Of a DNA stretch of 64,000 nt, positions 34,274-46,089 are shown piece after piece (position 1 is the first letter of the stretch; every line of letters starts with the position of its first letter). Source of the stretch: Icerya purchasi (lineage: Eukaryota; Arthropoda; Insecta; Hemiptera; Monophlebidae); the NCBI GenBank assembly GCA_039619475.1, contig CM077116.1:455389576-455453575 (forward strand), read 5' to 3'. The notes beneath the pieces were generated by a model. It was not told the origin of the DNA. It made no database searches and was given only the letters and a program-made list of their open reading frames with translations. Made by a program: the position numbers and the translations under genes.

Positions 34274-35899
34274 GGGGGGGGGGGGGGTAAAGTTAATTTC
34301 GGTAAAAAAAAGGCTCATTTTCAATAATTTTTCTTTATGCTCCAGTGAATGCAAATATATTTTATTAAGTGTAATGCAATAAAGTAACATTTGAACAATA
34401 TTTTCAGAAATTTTAAATAAGAAATATTAAAAAATAAGCCGTTAGCAGCAAATCTTCGAAGAAGCCTCAAAAAAAAGTTGTTTTGCGGTGGACACTATAT
34501 TTCACCACTGGTTAACCGAAATCAAAAAAATCAAAATGCTACTGATAGTTAATCATTTTCTTGAGGTAACGCTGGGAGGATTTTTTTTTTTTTTGATTTT
34601 TTAATTTTTGTTAACACTTGGAAGTCAAAAACGCAATTTTCGCCATCAAAATCGACAAATTTTTTATTGTAAAATAAGTAATAATTAAAAAAAAAAAAAA
34701 CCCTCCCAGCGTTACCTCGTAATTGATGTGCAGAAACACTGTACACAATTTCAAAAGAATCGGTGCATTCGTTTTCGAGTTACAGTGTCCACGGACTTTA
34801 AAAATGTCAAGTGCGAGAAAAAGGCTTTAAAGTTTTGTGTACAAAAAAATTTGACTTAAACATCAGTACGCGAGTGTTTCTTCTAATATACTTATTCAGA
34901 GTCATCGATGCTAAGCCCATAAAGCTCACAGCTTTCAGCTGTAAAATCTAAGGCAGCTTTTTGCTCTTGTCGACGTAGAATTCTGCCTTCTTTACTTTCA
35001 AGTGCAGCTTGTTGCTCCACTCCGTTTATGCTCGTTCAATCTACTGCGCGCGTCCATTCATGAGAACTTGACCTTGTACTGATGTTTATCTCTTGCATAA
35101 ATGAGAGCAAAGCAAAACAGCCCTCATTGAACATACATGAAGCCACATGAGCTGTGATTTCAACCACAGTTGAGGTACCACTCAGTGATTTTGGGGTAAT
35201 TTTCCAAATAAGTTGATTCAAACTTTCACTGTTGTTTTGAGTGAATCCTCCAAGATATCGCTGCAGAAGTGATCCCTTACTCAAGTCTTCATATATCGGT
35301 TTAATTTCTTCAGAAACGTCACTTGGAAGTGCAGTGTAACTGTGTTTGAATTACTTCAGGGCATTTGCAGCTGCAGCTTTCTGCCATTCATACCACGAGT
35401 CTTGGCCTCTCGGGCATTTGTCGTGCTGCGGTTTCTCGTACACCGACCAGTAATGGTAGTAAGTAGCCCAAATGGCACAAAAGTATTCAGTTTTTTTTTT
35501 TTTTGGACGATGTACCTTTTGCTTCGACATCGTCTGTCTTGCGTTTCTGTGGAGGTATTGCTTTTTTTGATTGATCTAATCTGAAACTGGTACTCTTGCG
35601 ATCTTCTCTGCTAATTTTCTTCGGCATTTTACTAATAATAAATACACAATCACAGCGAAACTAGAAAATACGAAGTTCAAAAGAGCACGAAACAGTTTCC
35701 AGGTAGCCGCGCTACGTAGCTGCCCAGTAGGTGTTCAAAACCGGAGTGGAACACCGCTCACTCAAAACTCTATAGGTCCGTTAATTTTGTTGCGATCGAT
35801 TTCAAATTTTGACACAATAATCTTGAAAGGTTGTACATTCATATAAGCAAATAAAAAAAAAATGCAAAAAAAAGTTAAAAAACTTTACCCCCCCCCCCC
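34274..35899 (-). mobile_element. TTAA-flanked DNA transposon, Kolobok-like, with G-run termini
   Basis: The termini are 14 G followed by taaagtt on the left and aactttac with 12 C on the right. Each is flanked by TTAA (34270-34273, 35900-35903). TTAA duplications occur in piggyBac, Kolobok and Sola3 elements. The minus strand carries coding pieces. An N-terminus near 35630 reads MPKKISREDRKSTSFRLDQS. A middle piece (35284-35036) contains FTQNNSESLNQLIWKITPKS, like the Mutator-like transposase domain of multicopy insect proteins. A C-terminus (about 35020-34894) ends LYGLSIDDSE. Frames are broken and the middle is probably deleted. Kolobok is my best guess. Confidence 0.65.
34563..34718. repeat. 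17-bp perfect inverted repeat with T/A tails
   Basis: gaggtaacgctgggagg at 34563-34579 and its exact complement at 34702-34718, each next to a T or A run facing inwards. It could be a tiny MITE nested in the TTAA-flanked element or a subterminal hairpin of it. Confidence 0.6.
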
Positions 35900-35903
35900 T
35901 TAA

Positions 35904-36554
35904 GAAGTTTTTAGAGTTGGGTTTAAGAACGAAAAATTGATTAACTAATCACTACTTTTTGTATTTGTGATTTGCTGCATCGTTATTCTTACCCGACAAG
36001 AAACTGAAAACGACATTGTTTATATTTTTTTTTTTATTTTCCAAATTGCAAGATCTTAAATTCCTTCAGAAATAAAAAGAATTGAACCACTGTATTTTTT
36101 TATATAGTAAGTTTTTTTTTAAAATGTTTATTCCTGTTTTATTTTGATTTAGATTTTATTTTCTTAATATATTATTTACATATAAATGAAAAAATGTAGA
36201 TTAAAAAATATGTGAAACTATGATCATCTGTTTAATCAGTAAAAAGTTATTTTGCAAAATATTCCCTAAAAATTTATAATGGGATAATTTTTCATTATGT
36301 GCAAAATCAACATGATGGTAACGATTCCAACAGATGCACTTTTTTCTCCTCTATTTAATATGAATGAATGTAGAATGAATGTTATCTAATCTTCTTTTTC
36401 CACATTGCCAATGCGTTAACTGACTACTTATGAGTGTGTATGGGAAGGACGATCGCATGTCTGTCCATGGGGGGATCGCTTTGTAATTTTGGCTAGATGG
36501 TAGTTATAAGCAGTCAGTAATAGTTAGTGTGACTGCAGATGTTCTCCCTTGGGT
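35904..36554. other. spacer without recognised features
   Basis: AT-rich apart from 36400-36560, which is more balanced in composition. No gene or element recognised. Confidence 0.35.
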
Positions 36555-37098
36555 TAGAGGCCATCCATTAATCATGTGAGCTTAAAATGGGGGAGAGGGG
36601 GAGGGGATAATTGAAAATTTTACATCAACTTTTAAAGAATATACATTATTATACAAATAATAAAAAAAAAATGATTACACTCTTTTTTTTACTTTTCTTG
36701 GAGTGCTTCATTTTGCCTACTAAAAAAATCTCATAGCTATTAAAAACTTTTATTTCAAAAATTAAAAAAAAAAAAATTGTAAAAGAAACTTCAAAGTTTT
36801 TAAAAGAAAAAAAAACTGGTATAATATATGAATGCCCACAGAGTGAGTGAAAAATTAGGGAAAGTAATGTTGTTTGTTTTTACTTTTAATTTAACTAAAT
36901 TTAAATCAATTTGTTATAGTACCCCTTAATGTTGTATTATTTTTCTCCTTTATGAAAATAAATTCATTTCTTTAACAACTATAGCATAAATCTCAAGTGA
37001 AAGGGGGGGGGTCTACCCAATTTTACTGAATTTCATCAAAGAAGGGAGGGATTCAAATTAAAAGAAAAACAGTTCACATAATTAATGGATTGGCCCTT
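36555..37098. mobile_element. MITE with ~26-bp inverted ends
   Basis: The left end agaggccatccattaatcat and the complement of the right end (agggccaatccattaattat) pair with few differences. TTA flanks both sides, though this short match may be chance. The interior is purine/pyrimidine-skewed and non-coding. Confidence 0.55.
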
Positions 37099-37128
37099 AT
37101 GTTGCAGCATTCAGATTTATGATAACCA

Positions 37129-37315
37129 AGCAAAATAAACATAGCATTTGTCCAACAATTAGTTATATTTTTATTCACTAAATAGTACACCAACAATTTT
37201 ACAACATATATTTATATCATAATATTAGAACCAAAACTTTGGAACAAGTAAACAAAAATAATAATGGAATGATTCAACTTGAATGAATCACTGAAACAGT
37301 CACTAAATGAATTGG
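37129..37315. repeat. dispersed repeat, copy 1
   Basis: Similar to 40790-40999 in the same orientation, starting agcaaaat and ending cactaaatgaattgg. Copies differ by substitutions and small indels. The source element is unknown. Confidence 0.6.
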
Positions 37316-37439
37316 TAAGTAAATAAACATTCTTTACAAACAACATAAAAAAGGAAAAATAAATTAAAACCAAGCAATAATGTGAAAGTGAAAAAGTAAA
37401 AGATGTAATAACATTCAAAATCCTTTGGAAGTTCAGTAG

Positions 37440-37611
37440 TAGATAAAAATCTTGTATCACTTTGACTATTTAGGGTTAGTTTGATGAAACCAACTTCTAA
37501 ATGGTGACCCAAAAAGGTAATTTCAGACTTGTAACACTGGCATTTCTCAGCACTAAGATCAGTAGTGACCGGTGGTGTTGGGTGTTGCACATATACATTA
37601 AAATTTTCCAA
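37440..37611 (-). pseudogene. possible Ty3/gypsy reverse transcriptase fragment
   Basis: A minus-strand open stretch contains LSAEKCQCYKSEITFLGHHL. It resembles the KC-x-F ... FLGH block near the end of gypsy reverse transcriptases. The rest of the element was not found, so this is a weak assignment. Confidence 0.4.
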
Positions 37612-38041
37612 ATAACTTAGTTAAATTATCCTTTTATGATCCACATTTTTGAAACTGATTCGATTTCCTAATTAAAAGAATTCAAGGTATTATTTATAAA
37701 ATTTATTTCCAAAGATGCTATTATATACAAGTAAAAGATATAAGAAGTAATGTAACAATGTAAATAACATATTAAATTTTTAGTTAAAATATTATTTGTA
37801 TTGATACATTAATATGTTTTTATATCATTTTACTTATAAATAAAATAACTGTAACACTTTCACTCTGTGTAACAAGGTAACATTGTGTTATGTTGCTTAA
37901 TTGGTTAAATGGAGTGCGATATCTACTGGCGATAGATGATAGTATACTGCTGTTGCTGCAATTTGGAAACAACCTGGACCACTTCATGGCAATGCAATTT
38001 CGTCAAAAAAGACACCGCACGCTCTTTGACAGCAGAAGTAG

Positions 38042-38305
38042 GTAGGCGTACATGCCAGACTGCAACTTGGGCACACTCGCCTTGCACACATATATCTATT
38101 AAATAAAGAACTTGCGCCCCAGTGCCAGACATGTGATTGTCAGTTAACTGTCGAACACCTACAGATTAAATGTCCAGTTTTCGACCAGTGTTGGAAACAA
38201 CATGGAATACTATCCAATTTAAAGGATTTGTTATGCGATGAAGAAACCGTGCTCAATCGATTATTTCAATTTCTAAAGTCTTCTAATTTGTTGAAGCTGT
38301 TATAA
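38042..38305 (+). pseudogene. C-terminal fragment of an RNase H-bearing LINE
   Basis: The plus frame reads VHARLQLGHTRLAHIYLL, then CQTCDCQLTVEHLQIKCPVF and ends LFQFLKSSNLLKLL before a TAA. This is the typical zinc-knuckle-like tail after the RNase H domain in I/R1-related insect LINEs. A stop lies just upstream, so it is a fragment. It differs from the I-like family that follows. Confidence 0.75.
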
Positions 38306-38419
38306 TTTTGTTAGTCTTTGTTAATTTCTATTTATTTTCTTTTTCTTCCCCTTGTTTTTAATTTTCGTAATTTTGTAATTTCTTGCCGTGTCTCTAGCCT
38401 AAGTTGCTGTATATGACAT

Positions 38420-38702
38420 AGATGAAGCAGTTGTCTGTGATGCTGATCACATTTTCTTCGAGTGCTCTGCTCTTTCTGCGGAGCTTCCTCTTTTCTATCT
38501 TCACCTTATAAAGCTGGGGCTTCCCACTCCTTACTGTGCGTCTTACATCTTGTCCCTTCCTTCCCAGTCTGTTGTTCTTGTCCTTGGTTCCTTTATTTCA
38601 GCTGTCTCCAATCGAATTAGGTTCTAGTTAGTTGTCTCTTCTTCCCATTGTGTCTGGGCAATGGTCCATAGTTGATGCGCCCCAAAAAAAAAAAAAAAAA
38701 AA
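38420..38702 (+). mobile_element. 3' end of I-like LINE with poly(A) tail
   Basis: The plus frame has DADHIFFECSALSAE and LGLPTPYCASYILSLPSQS, ends at TAG (38625-38627) and is followed by ~55 bases and 19 A. It matches the C-terminus of the I-like LINE at 42602-45305 (DSDHVFFECSSLSSE). It is severely 5' truncated, as is common for LINE insertions. Confidence 0.82.
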
Positions 38703-38805
38703 GACATGTAAAATAAATAAAAACAAATAAAAGATCATTATTAAGTAGACTTAATTTTCTCTGTAAGCATACAAATTAGATCTATATACATGTATATATA
38801 ATAAA

Positions 38806-39143
38806 TATATAACAACACACAAACCATAAGCAAAACACACTTTAATACACACATCCACACATACATCCACATACACAGGCACACACATACAGACACACAC
38901 ACACGCCAATCACTTATAATGCACATATACATACACTCACCATGTAACACATAATAATACACATATGCCATATAAATATAACAACACACAAACCATAAGC
39001 AAAACACACTTTAATACACGCATCCACACATACATCCACACATACAGGCGCACACATACAGACACACACACACGCCAATCACTTATAACGCACATATGTA
39101 TACACTCTCCATGTAACACATAATAATACACATATGCCATATA
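38806..39143. repeat. tandem duplication of a 169-bp CA-rich unit
   Basis: Units 38806-38974 and 38975-39143 are nearly identical. Both run from aacaacacacaaaccataagc through caca-rich sequence to acacatatgccatataa. A further CA-rich stretch at 39228-39325 looks like a degraded relative. Apparent minus-strand open frames here come from the repeat. Confidence 0.85.
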
Positions 39144-39374
39144 ATGAATTAATATGATTTTAAATACAAAATAAATGTATTCTTTACGAACATAAAATAT
39201 CTTCTCAGTAAGAACTCATTGCAATGAAGTTACACGCACATTCATGTATACGCACACACATACACACACCAACCACATATAACACGTATACATCCATTAC
39301 ACCTACAGACACACGTACTATGTGACACAAGCAAATTAATATAAGTTATGTATTAACATTGTTCATATATATCG

Positions 39375-40685
39375 CTAATATATGGAAGTGGGTAGAACTG
39401 CGCACACTTTTAAATAATTCATTGAGTAGTAAAATAATTCAACCATCTGCTTAAACTTATTTATGTTAGTAAAAAACATGTCAGCCTCCGATTCGTTCAT
39501 TAAGAAATAATTTGTTATTTTTACTGCAGTCAAAAGGGGAAAATTCGTATATACTCGTAGTTTCGTTCTCGCAAATGGTACATGCAATAATTGCATTTTG
39601 CTAGCCGTTAATCTGGGAACTCGGAAACTAACTTTTGAAAGTAAATTTAAATCATTTATGGTACCAGTCAATAAATTATGTATAAATAACACAGCAGATG
39701 TTTTTCTTCTATTTTCTAATGTGGACATTCTGAACTCCTTCAACTGTTGTTTATAATTGAATGGAAACATATCACTATAATGAAACTTGAAGTGTAGCCA
39801 CCTTAAGAAACGCTTTTGAACCCTTTCAAGTAAAAGTATGTGATTCATATTAGAAGGATTCCAAACAATATTTGCATATTCCAACTGTGACCGCACATGC
39901 GAGTAATAAACAACCAATAATGTATTTAAATTCTGAAAAAGTGAACAGCGACGAATAATAAATGATAATAAACGACTCGCTTTTAAAGTTATTTGTTGCA
40001 TATGGTCATCAAACTTTAACTTTGAATCGAGTAATACACCTAAATCTTTTACACTACTAATTTTCTTCAAAATGGTATTATACATAAAATAATCATGTAA
40101 TATAGGAGTTTTTCTTTTTGTAAATGAAATAACATTACACTTATTAATATTAAAACTGATTCCATTATCATAGCTCTAATGAGGCATAGATGTTAAATCA
40201 TGCTGCAAACTTAAACAGTCATCCATTTTTGAGATGTTATAATAAAGTTTCATATCACCCGCATAAATAGCTATTTGTGATTTATTAGCAACTTTCGCCA
40301 CATCATTTATAAACAGCAAAAAAAGTAAAGGACCCAAATTGGAACCTTGAGGAACACCATAGGTACATGAAAACACATGCGATTGACTGCACATGAAATT
40401 GCCAAATTGCTCTCTGTCGGTAATATACAAGATTTAAATAACTGAACTAACGGGTTGGAAAAGCCAAACTGATACTTTAACTTATTTAATAAAATACCAT
40501 GGTCAACTGTATCAAAGGCCTTGTTCAAATCAGTATAAATAACATCAATTTGGTCCCCCTGATCAATTTGTTCACTTATGTAATGAATGAAGTTCATTAA
40601 ATTAGTAATGCTTTACTTATTTTCCAGAAACCCGTATTGGTAAGGGCACATAAGATTTTTAACGTTGTTATTCAGATTTCCTGAT
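39375..40685 (-). mobile_element. Jockey-like LINE fragment, broken reverse transcriptase
   Basis: Minus-strand pieces in order are VIYTDLNKAFDTVDHGILL (40597-40307) and GVPQGSNLGPLLFLLFINDV with IYAGDMKLY (40430-40176). The C-terminal 236-residue piece (40085-39375) includes VKDLGVLLDSKLKFDDH and QLEYANIVWNPSN. The catalytic YADD is changed to YAGD, removing one metal-binding Asp. Frameshifts join the pieces and the 5' part is missing. Confidence 0.85.
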
Positions 40686-40789
40686 TATCTATTAGAACTA
40701 AAAATGATATAACTTTTTATCTTTTATAAATTATTTTAGCAGACAAAAATCCAAAACATTTATACAGCCTTTAAAAAAATAAATTAACG

Positions 40790-40999
40790 AGCAAAATGAA
40801 CATAGTATTTGTGCGAAATGAAGTTATATCTTTATTCACTAAACAGTGCATTATTTACTACAAGTAATCATTTTACAACATATATACGAGTATATGTATA
40901 TCGCAGCATTACAATCAGAACATCGGAACAAGCGAACAAAAATAATAACGAATTGATTCAATTTGAATCAATCAGTGAAGCAATCACTAAATGAATTGG
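40790..40999. repeat. dispersed repeat, copy 2
   Basis: Same orientation and similar length as 37129-37315, ending gcaatcactaaatgaattgga. Confidence 0.6.
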
Positions 41000-41810
41000 A
41001 AAATATCACAATGGTGATTTTTTTTATTTTAATGTTTTACCGGTATCAAAAGTCGAGTGACTCTGTGGTAATTCCAGCGCGATCTCCAACTTCGGTTGTG
41101 GCCAACAATGTCGTCAAACTCTCTTTGGTAACAGTCGATCTTGATCGACAGTCTTATTTTACTTACTTAGATTGAAGTTGAAGTCGGGAAAAGCAATAGT
41201 GGAGCTCTGTCCGTGTCAGAGATCGAAGTGAAGCCTTTCATATTTTTCGTGATTAAATTTGGTGTACTCCCGAGTCTAAATCTAACCCTGATTTCTTTGT
41301 TCTGTTCCGTCAGTTCCAAGTGTACATGAAATAACGTGACTGAATAGTCATTTTTTTTTCTGTTCGTTTTGTTTCCGTTTATGTTATTGTTTCGAACTAC
41401 ATTTCTACGAACCGCCGGCCCATGTTATTTCGTTTCTTTTCATGCTTTTTTTAAATTCTCCGCGCGACCTTTTGGGTTCGTCAACGGCGGTGTTCGGGAA
41501 ACGTTTGCGTACGACAGTACGATGTAAATATTGAACATGAAAAAATATTATTTCACTTAATAACATATATAAAACAATCGGTTATAAAGACCAATTTTTT
41601 GGTCTTTTTAATGCCGTTACAACTATACGTTTTCCTATTTTTATAGGATCTGGTAAATACTACTCCGAAATTATAGTCAACATTAAATTTGTAAATAATG
41701 TAAAAGCTACTTTCCTATATTGCACTCAAAACTATAATCAATAGAGTCCTTTTATATACCTACTTATGATTATCTTTATTAACATAATTATTCTGTAATA
41801 TCGTAGTGAT

Positions 41811-41844
<34 letters not shown>

Positions 41845-42601
41845 CTTGTTTGGGTTTTTCCCTGGGCTTGTCAGCAACGGACGATTACCCATCAACATGT
41901 GTACATAGCAGCAATTAGGAGTAACAAGGAATGGAATCTGATAAAGAATGCTATACCAAAGATGGAGAAACAATAACAATCAACGTCGAAAAATGCCAAA
42001 CGTATGTATCCTGAAAAGAAAAGAAATGACGAAGGTAAGAGCAAAAGGAGTTAGCTGTCCCATACCATGGTCACATCTGCAATTACAGAGCCCACAGTAC
42101 AAACGGACAAAGGAATCTGGCTATAAATAATTAAGGAAGAAGAAACACGGGATGTTTAAAAAGCAGTTAGATCCATCAAGCACGAAACCTATATAGAACA
42201 CAGCGCTTAGCGTCCGTAAACAATTATCCGAAAGTTCAATGACTTTCTCCATCACTATAAAGCAAAGTTTATAGTTTTTAATTATGAAACATTAATCATA
42301 TTTATGGCGACGACTGCAGAAACAGCGCCTACCATTCTGTTAAAAGGAAATGAGCAGAATTTTCACTGTACACTATGGCCACACTGCAACAGCAGCGCCC
42401 GCAGTGCCGGCTAACAAGGAGTTCACCTATCTACCGTTAGGGCCGCAAATGCGACAGCGAGCCCGCAAAATTAACTGCGAGCTGTGCCTGTTTGTGACTG
42501 TAACTGCAACATCAGTGCGTGTTCTTCGTTTAGAGAGGAGTTCGTTGGGAATCACTGGACACGATAAGTTAGGAATGCCAAAATAGGAAATACTGAAGGG
42601 A
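41000..42601. other. spacer with repeat debris
   Basis: Contains a 29-base T run (41816-41844) followed by a repeat shared with 62202-62325. A less AT-rich segment at 42330-42590 has an open frame (78 codons) without recognisable similarity. No gene is supported. Confidence 0.4.
41816..41965 (-). repeat. dispersed repeat with oligo(T) end, copy A
   Basis: The T run plus aacggacgattacccatcaa and following ~90 bases recur at 62202-62325. On the minus strand this reads as a retroposed sequence ending in poly(A). Confidence 0.55.
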
Positions 42602-44305
42602 TTAGATATTAATATAATGAAGTACAGAGGATAGGAATTTTGCTACAATTGGTATGATCAACGTTGACTGTAATGAGAGAATAAAGGACACACAATATGG
42701 AGTTGGAACATCATGTGAGAGAAGCTCCGCGTATAGAGCTGCCCTTTCCGATGATAAAGAGGAGCATTCAAAGAATACATGATCAGAGTCACATACGACT
42801 GTGTTATCGATACACAGCGGACAAATAGGAGAGGACACTATGGAGAAACGATACAATGAAGCAGGAAGTCGACTGTGACCAGATCGAAGACGACAAATAG
42901 CAGATATGATGAATCGGGGAAGGTGCGGAAAATGTAGATACCATGGTTGAGTAGGTGGATTAGGGTGAATGGAAAAATATTGTGAATTAGGACTGGAGAA
43001 GGATGATTTATAAAAAGATTTCCAATTGGCCTTTTGGATACTTTTTGCTATATTTAATAATTCATGAGAAGGAATCCGTCCGACTGGCCGCCCAGAAGAA
43101 ATAGCCGAACGAGCAAGATAATCCGCCTTTTCGTTGCCCGCAATTCCGGCATGACCAGGAATCCAAAGAAAGTCGATGGTTAATGAGTGCAATCTGCAAA
43201 GACTGAAAATCAGTGATCGGATGCGCAGAATAATAGGATCAGAGTAAGAAGGAACATATGCAGAGGATATACACTGAAGGGCGCTTTTGCAATCAGAAAT
43301 TAGGAGGAACATTTTACATTGAGGAAAAGATGGAATGAGCTCAATGGCACGTAGTAATGCCAATGTCTCCGCATAGTAAATTGAACAAAATGCAGGAATT
43401 TTGAACAGGCTGGAATGGTCAAGAGCAGGAATGTAGATAGATGCACCCACTCCGTGTGCCATTTTGGACCCATCCGTAAAAATTAGGGTATGGTTAGCAA
43501 AGAATGATGAAACTGCCTGGTTAAATTCATAAACTGTTGCATGAGCAGGGAGATATTTTACATAAGAAGGCAAAGAAAAAAGATTAGGAGAAGGAATAAC
43601 ATTTAATATCTCAAACTGGAAAAATGGAAGTTTATCGAAAGTTAGGATGAAGGGCGAAAACTTAATAAGACGCGAGGCAATGTGGCAGAGAATGGGAACC
43701 TTATTAGAGGAAAAACGCCAATCTTGCAAGAGAGAAGAATATGCAGGGACAAGATTGTTTGGGTAAATATGTAGACGGTTAATAAGGAACCGATACGCGA
43801 GATAGGATCTACGAATGGATAAAGGAGCCATATTAGCCTCTGCTAAAATCGCAGGAATAGGCGTGGATTTTAAGACTCCTAGACATAAGCGCAGGGCTGC
43901 ATTCTGAACTAAATCTAATTTAGCTAGGGCAGAACGAGCAGCAGTACCATACAGAAAACAACAGAAATCAAGTTTGGATCGAACAATGGATTTGTAGAGC
44001 ATAAGAAGTATCATAGGATCACCTCCCCAATGGGAAGAAGATAAAGACTTTAAGATATTCAAACGTTCTAGAGTAGACGAATGGAGGTAATTAATGTGCT
44101 CAGTAAAGGATAAACGGCTATTCAGAAAGATTCCTAAGTAGCGGAAGGAGGAAACAACAGGTATAGGTGTATTGTCGATATTTACGTTGATTGACTCAGG
44201 ATTATAGGAACGAAATGTGAAAACAATGCATGAAGATTTTGGAGGAGAGATATATAGATGGATTTGAGAAAGAGAACTCTGCAGAATGTACAAGGATTCT
44301 TGCAT
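42602..44305 (-). pseudogene. I-like LINE ORF2, RT end plus RNase H
   Basis: A 567-residue segment, open upstream to the TGA through the FADD motif. It includes the RT thumb (SFRYLGIFLNSRLSF), the RNase H domain at about residues 290-420 and the cysteine-rich tail near residues 520-540. All main RNase H acidic residues (TDGS, AETLA, SDCKS, NEKAD) are present. Confidence 0.88.
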
Positions 44306-44509
44306 GTTATTGCAAGCATTTAGAATGCTAGGAGCAGTTGAAAAAAGTAGAATGTCATCTGCAAAAAATAAGGAAGTAGAAGGTAGATTAAGAGAGGCGA
44401 CACCAAGAGAATAAATATTGAAGAGCGTAGGACTAAGACAGGAACCTTGCGGGAGGCCTCGAAAAACCTTTCGTGACTCTGAAAAGGAAGGAAATCTTAG
44501 AGTAACAGT

Positions 44510-45226
44510 TCAACTTAGGAAAAGACTCATGATTAAGGATGTGAAGTGAGAAGGTAAATTAATAGATAACATTCTGCTCTTAAGAGTTGGAAGGTGGACG
44601 CTGTCAAAGGCACTATAAATATCAACAAAGGTAGCTAGGGTATAATTTTTCTGGATAAACGATTTATAGATGTGGGACAAGAAGAAAGAAACACAATCAG
44701 TAGGACCTCGACCAGAACGAAAACCATACATGTTGTTAGGCAAGACATCATTGTTTTCCAGCCACCAAACCAGCCGCCGGTTCAACATGGATTCGAAAAG
44801 TTTCCTCAGACAACTTGCAAGAGAAATGCAACGGAAGGACGAGGAATTAATACCCTTGGGGATGGGAACGATGATAAAGGATTTCCATGACGGAGGAGCG
44901 GAGCCTAGATGGAGAATAGAGTTAAATAGATTTAAGAGTATTTTAAGATAATATTCAGGAAGATTCTTAAGAACAATATAAGATAATCCATCTATCCCTG
45001 GAGAAGAGTTAGGATTTTTCGGGAACGCTGATAATAATTCATTAAAAGTGAACGGAAAAGTTAGAAAATGCTCAGAATGGCTTGCGGCAGAGATAGAAAG
45101 GTCAAATTCATCAAAGTTAGGAACATAGGGCGGAGCAACACAATCAAAGAAAGCAGCTAGCTTGTTCTCCGAAACGCCGGAAGTAAAGGGATTTAAGGAC
45201 TGAGGGTTTCGGAAAGCCTTAGCCAA
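44510..45226 (-). pseudogene. I-like LINE ORF2, N-terminal RT segment
   Basis: A 238-residue open segment holds RT fingers and palm up to SLIMSLFLS, then the TGA at 44510. Because the reading frame continues unchanged past the stop, a single base change explains the break. Confidence 0.85.
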
Positions 45227-45305
45227 CCTCCAGATTTGTGAGAGAGGAGTAGATCTAGAAAAGGAAGAACAGAAAGCAGCCCAAGACGCCTTTTTAACCT
45301 TTTTG

Positions 45306-46089
45306 TAGTGATATGTAAAAAGTGTGCGATTTAATTTAAGTTTTTATATCTCACATGATATAGCTGCTGTGTCAGTAACAAATTAAATATAGTTAAATAA
45401 ACATTATTCAGTTTTTTAAGCATTTAGATATTAATTCAATAAACTTACTTTGAAAACAAAATACAAATTGTAGTAGTTTAGTGGATTTAAAACATTTTTA
45501 CTTTTTGTTTTTCTGTTCCAAATAATTTCGTTAAACGATTTTAATTAAGTAAATATTAGTAATCTTCAAAATTCTTTTTCTAATAAATCTAACAATTTTG
45601 AAAAAATGTTTTTTTCATCATTTAAAAATGAAAATGGATTGCCTTGTTTTCATTTACACACAAAAAAAAAAAAACGAATTGATAACTGATAAGACTGTTG
45701 TGACCTCGTTATATCTAACGACAAAGAGTATCGTAACATATGGTATTCATTATGAAATACTAAAATCAGAGGAAATTTTAAAGCTGTAAAGCTGAATCAA
45801 AGGCGAAAATTATGGTTTATAGATAATTCAACAAACTGTCAGTCGGATGCATTGTCATTAATAAAAGGTTATTTGTAACAGATTATCGATTTATACAAGG
45901 GAATAAGGATGTCGCAATGATTTATTTGAGCGGTGAGAACTGAAATATATCAATTCACTAGTATATAAAGTGATTGAGAACAGAAGCATAAATAAAAGCA
46001 AATTTTTTAGGATTCATATAAATAAAATACATACTAAATAGCCTATTGTAAACTCTATGCTTATTCTATTTTTTTCTCTTTACTTCCTC
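45306..46089. other. spacer between two opposed I-like LINEs
   Basis: AT-rich, with no gene recognised. It separates the 5' ends of the two head-to-head LINE copies. Confidence 0.4.

Larger units (their letters stand above)
42602..45305 (-). mobile_element. I-like LINE, 5' truncated, ORF2 broken by one in-frame stop
   Basis: The minus strand stays in one frame from about 45305 to 42602, except for a TGA at 44512-44510. RT motifs are NSSPGIDGLSYIVLKN, TFVDIYSAFDSVH, GLPQGSCLSPTLFNIY and FFADDILLFS. RNase H follows: LIFTDGSKMAHGVGASIY, AETLALLRAIE, ISDCKSALQCI and WIPGHAGIAGNEKADYLA. A zinc-knuckle-like CPLCIDN ... HVFFEC and a short tail end the ORF. The endonuclease is lost by truncation. 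RNase H places it with I-clade or related LINEs. Confidence 0.9.

Noticed and set aside
38741..39140. Minus-strand frames rich in Cys, Val and Tyr
   Set aside because: Translation of the CA-rich tandem repeat; the two frames are repeats of each other.
44670..44951. Plus-strand open frames inside the I-like LINE
   Set aside because: Antisense shadows of the RT domain.
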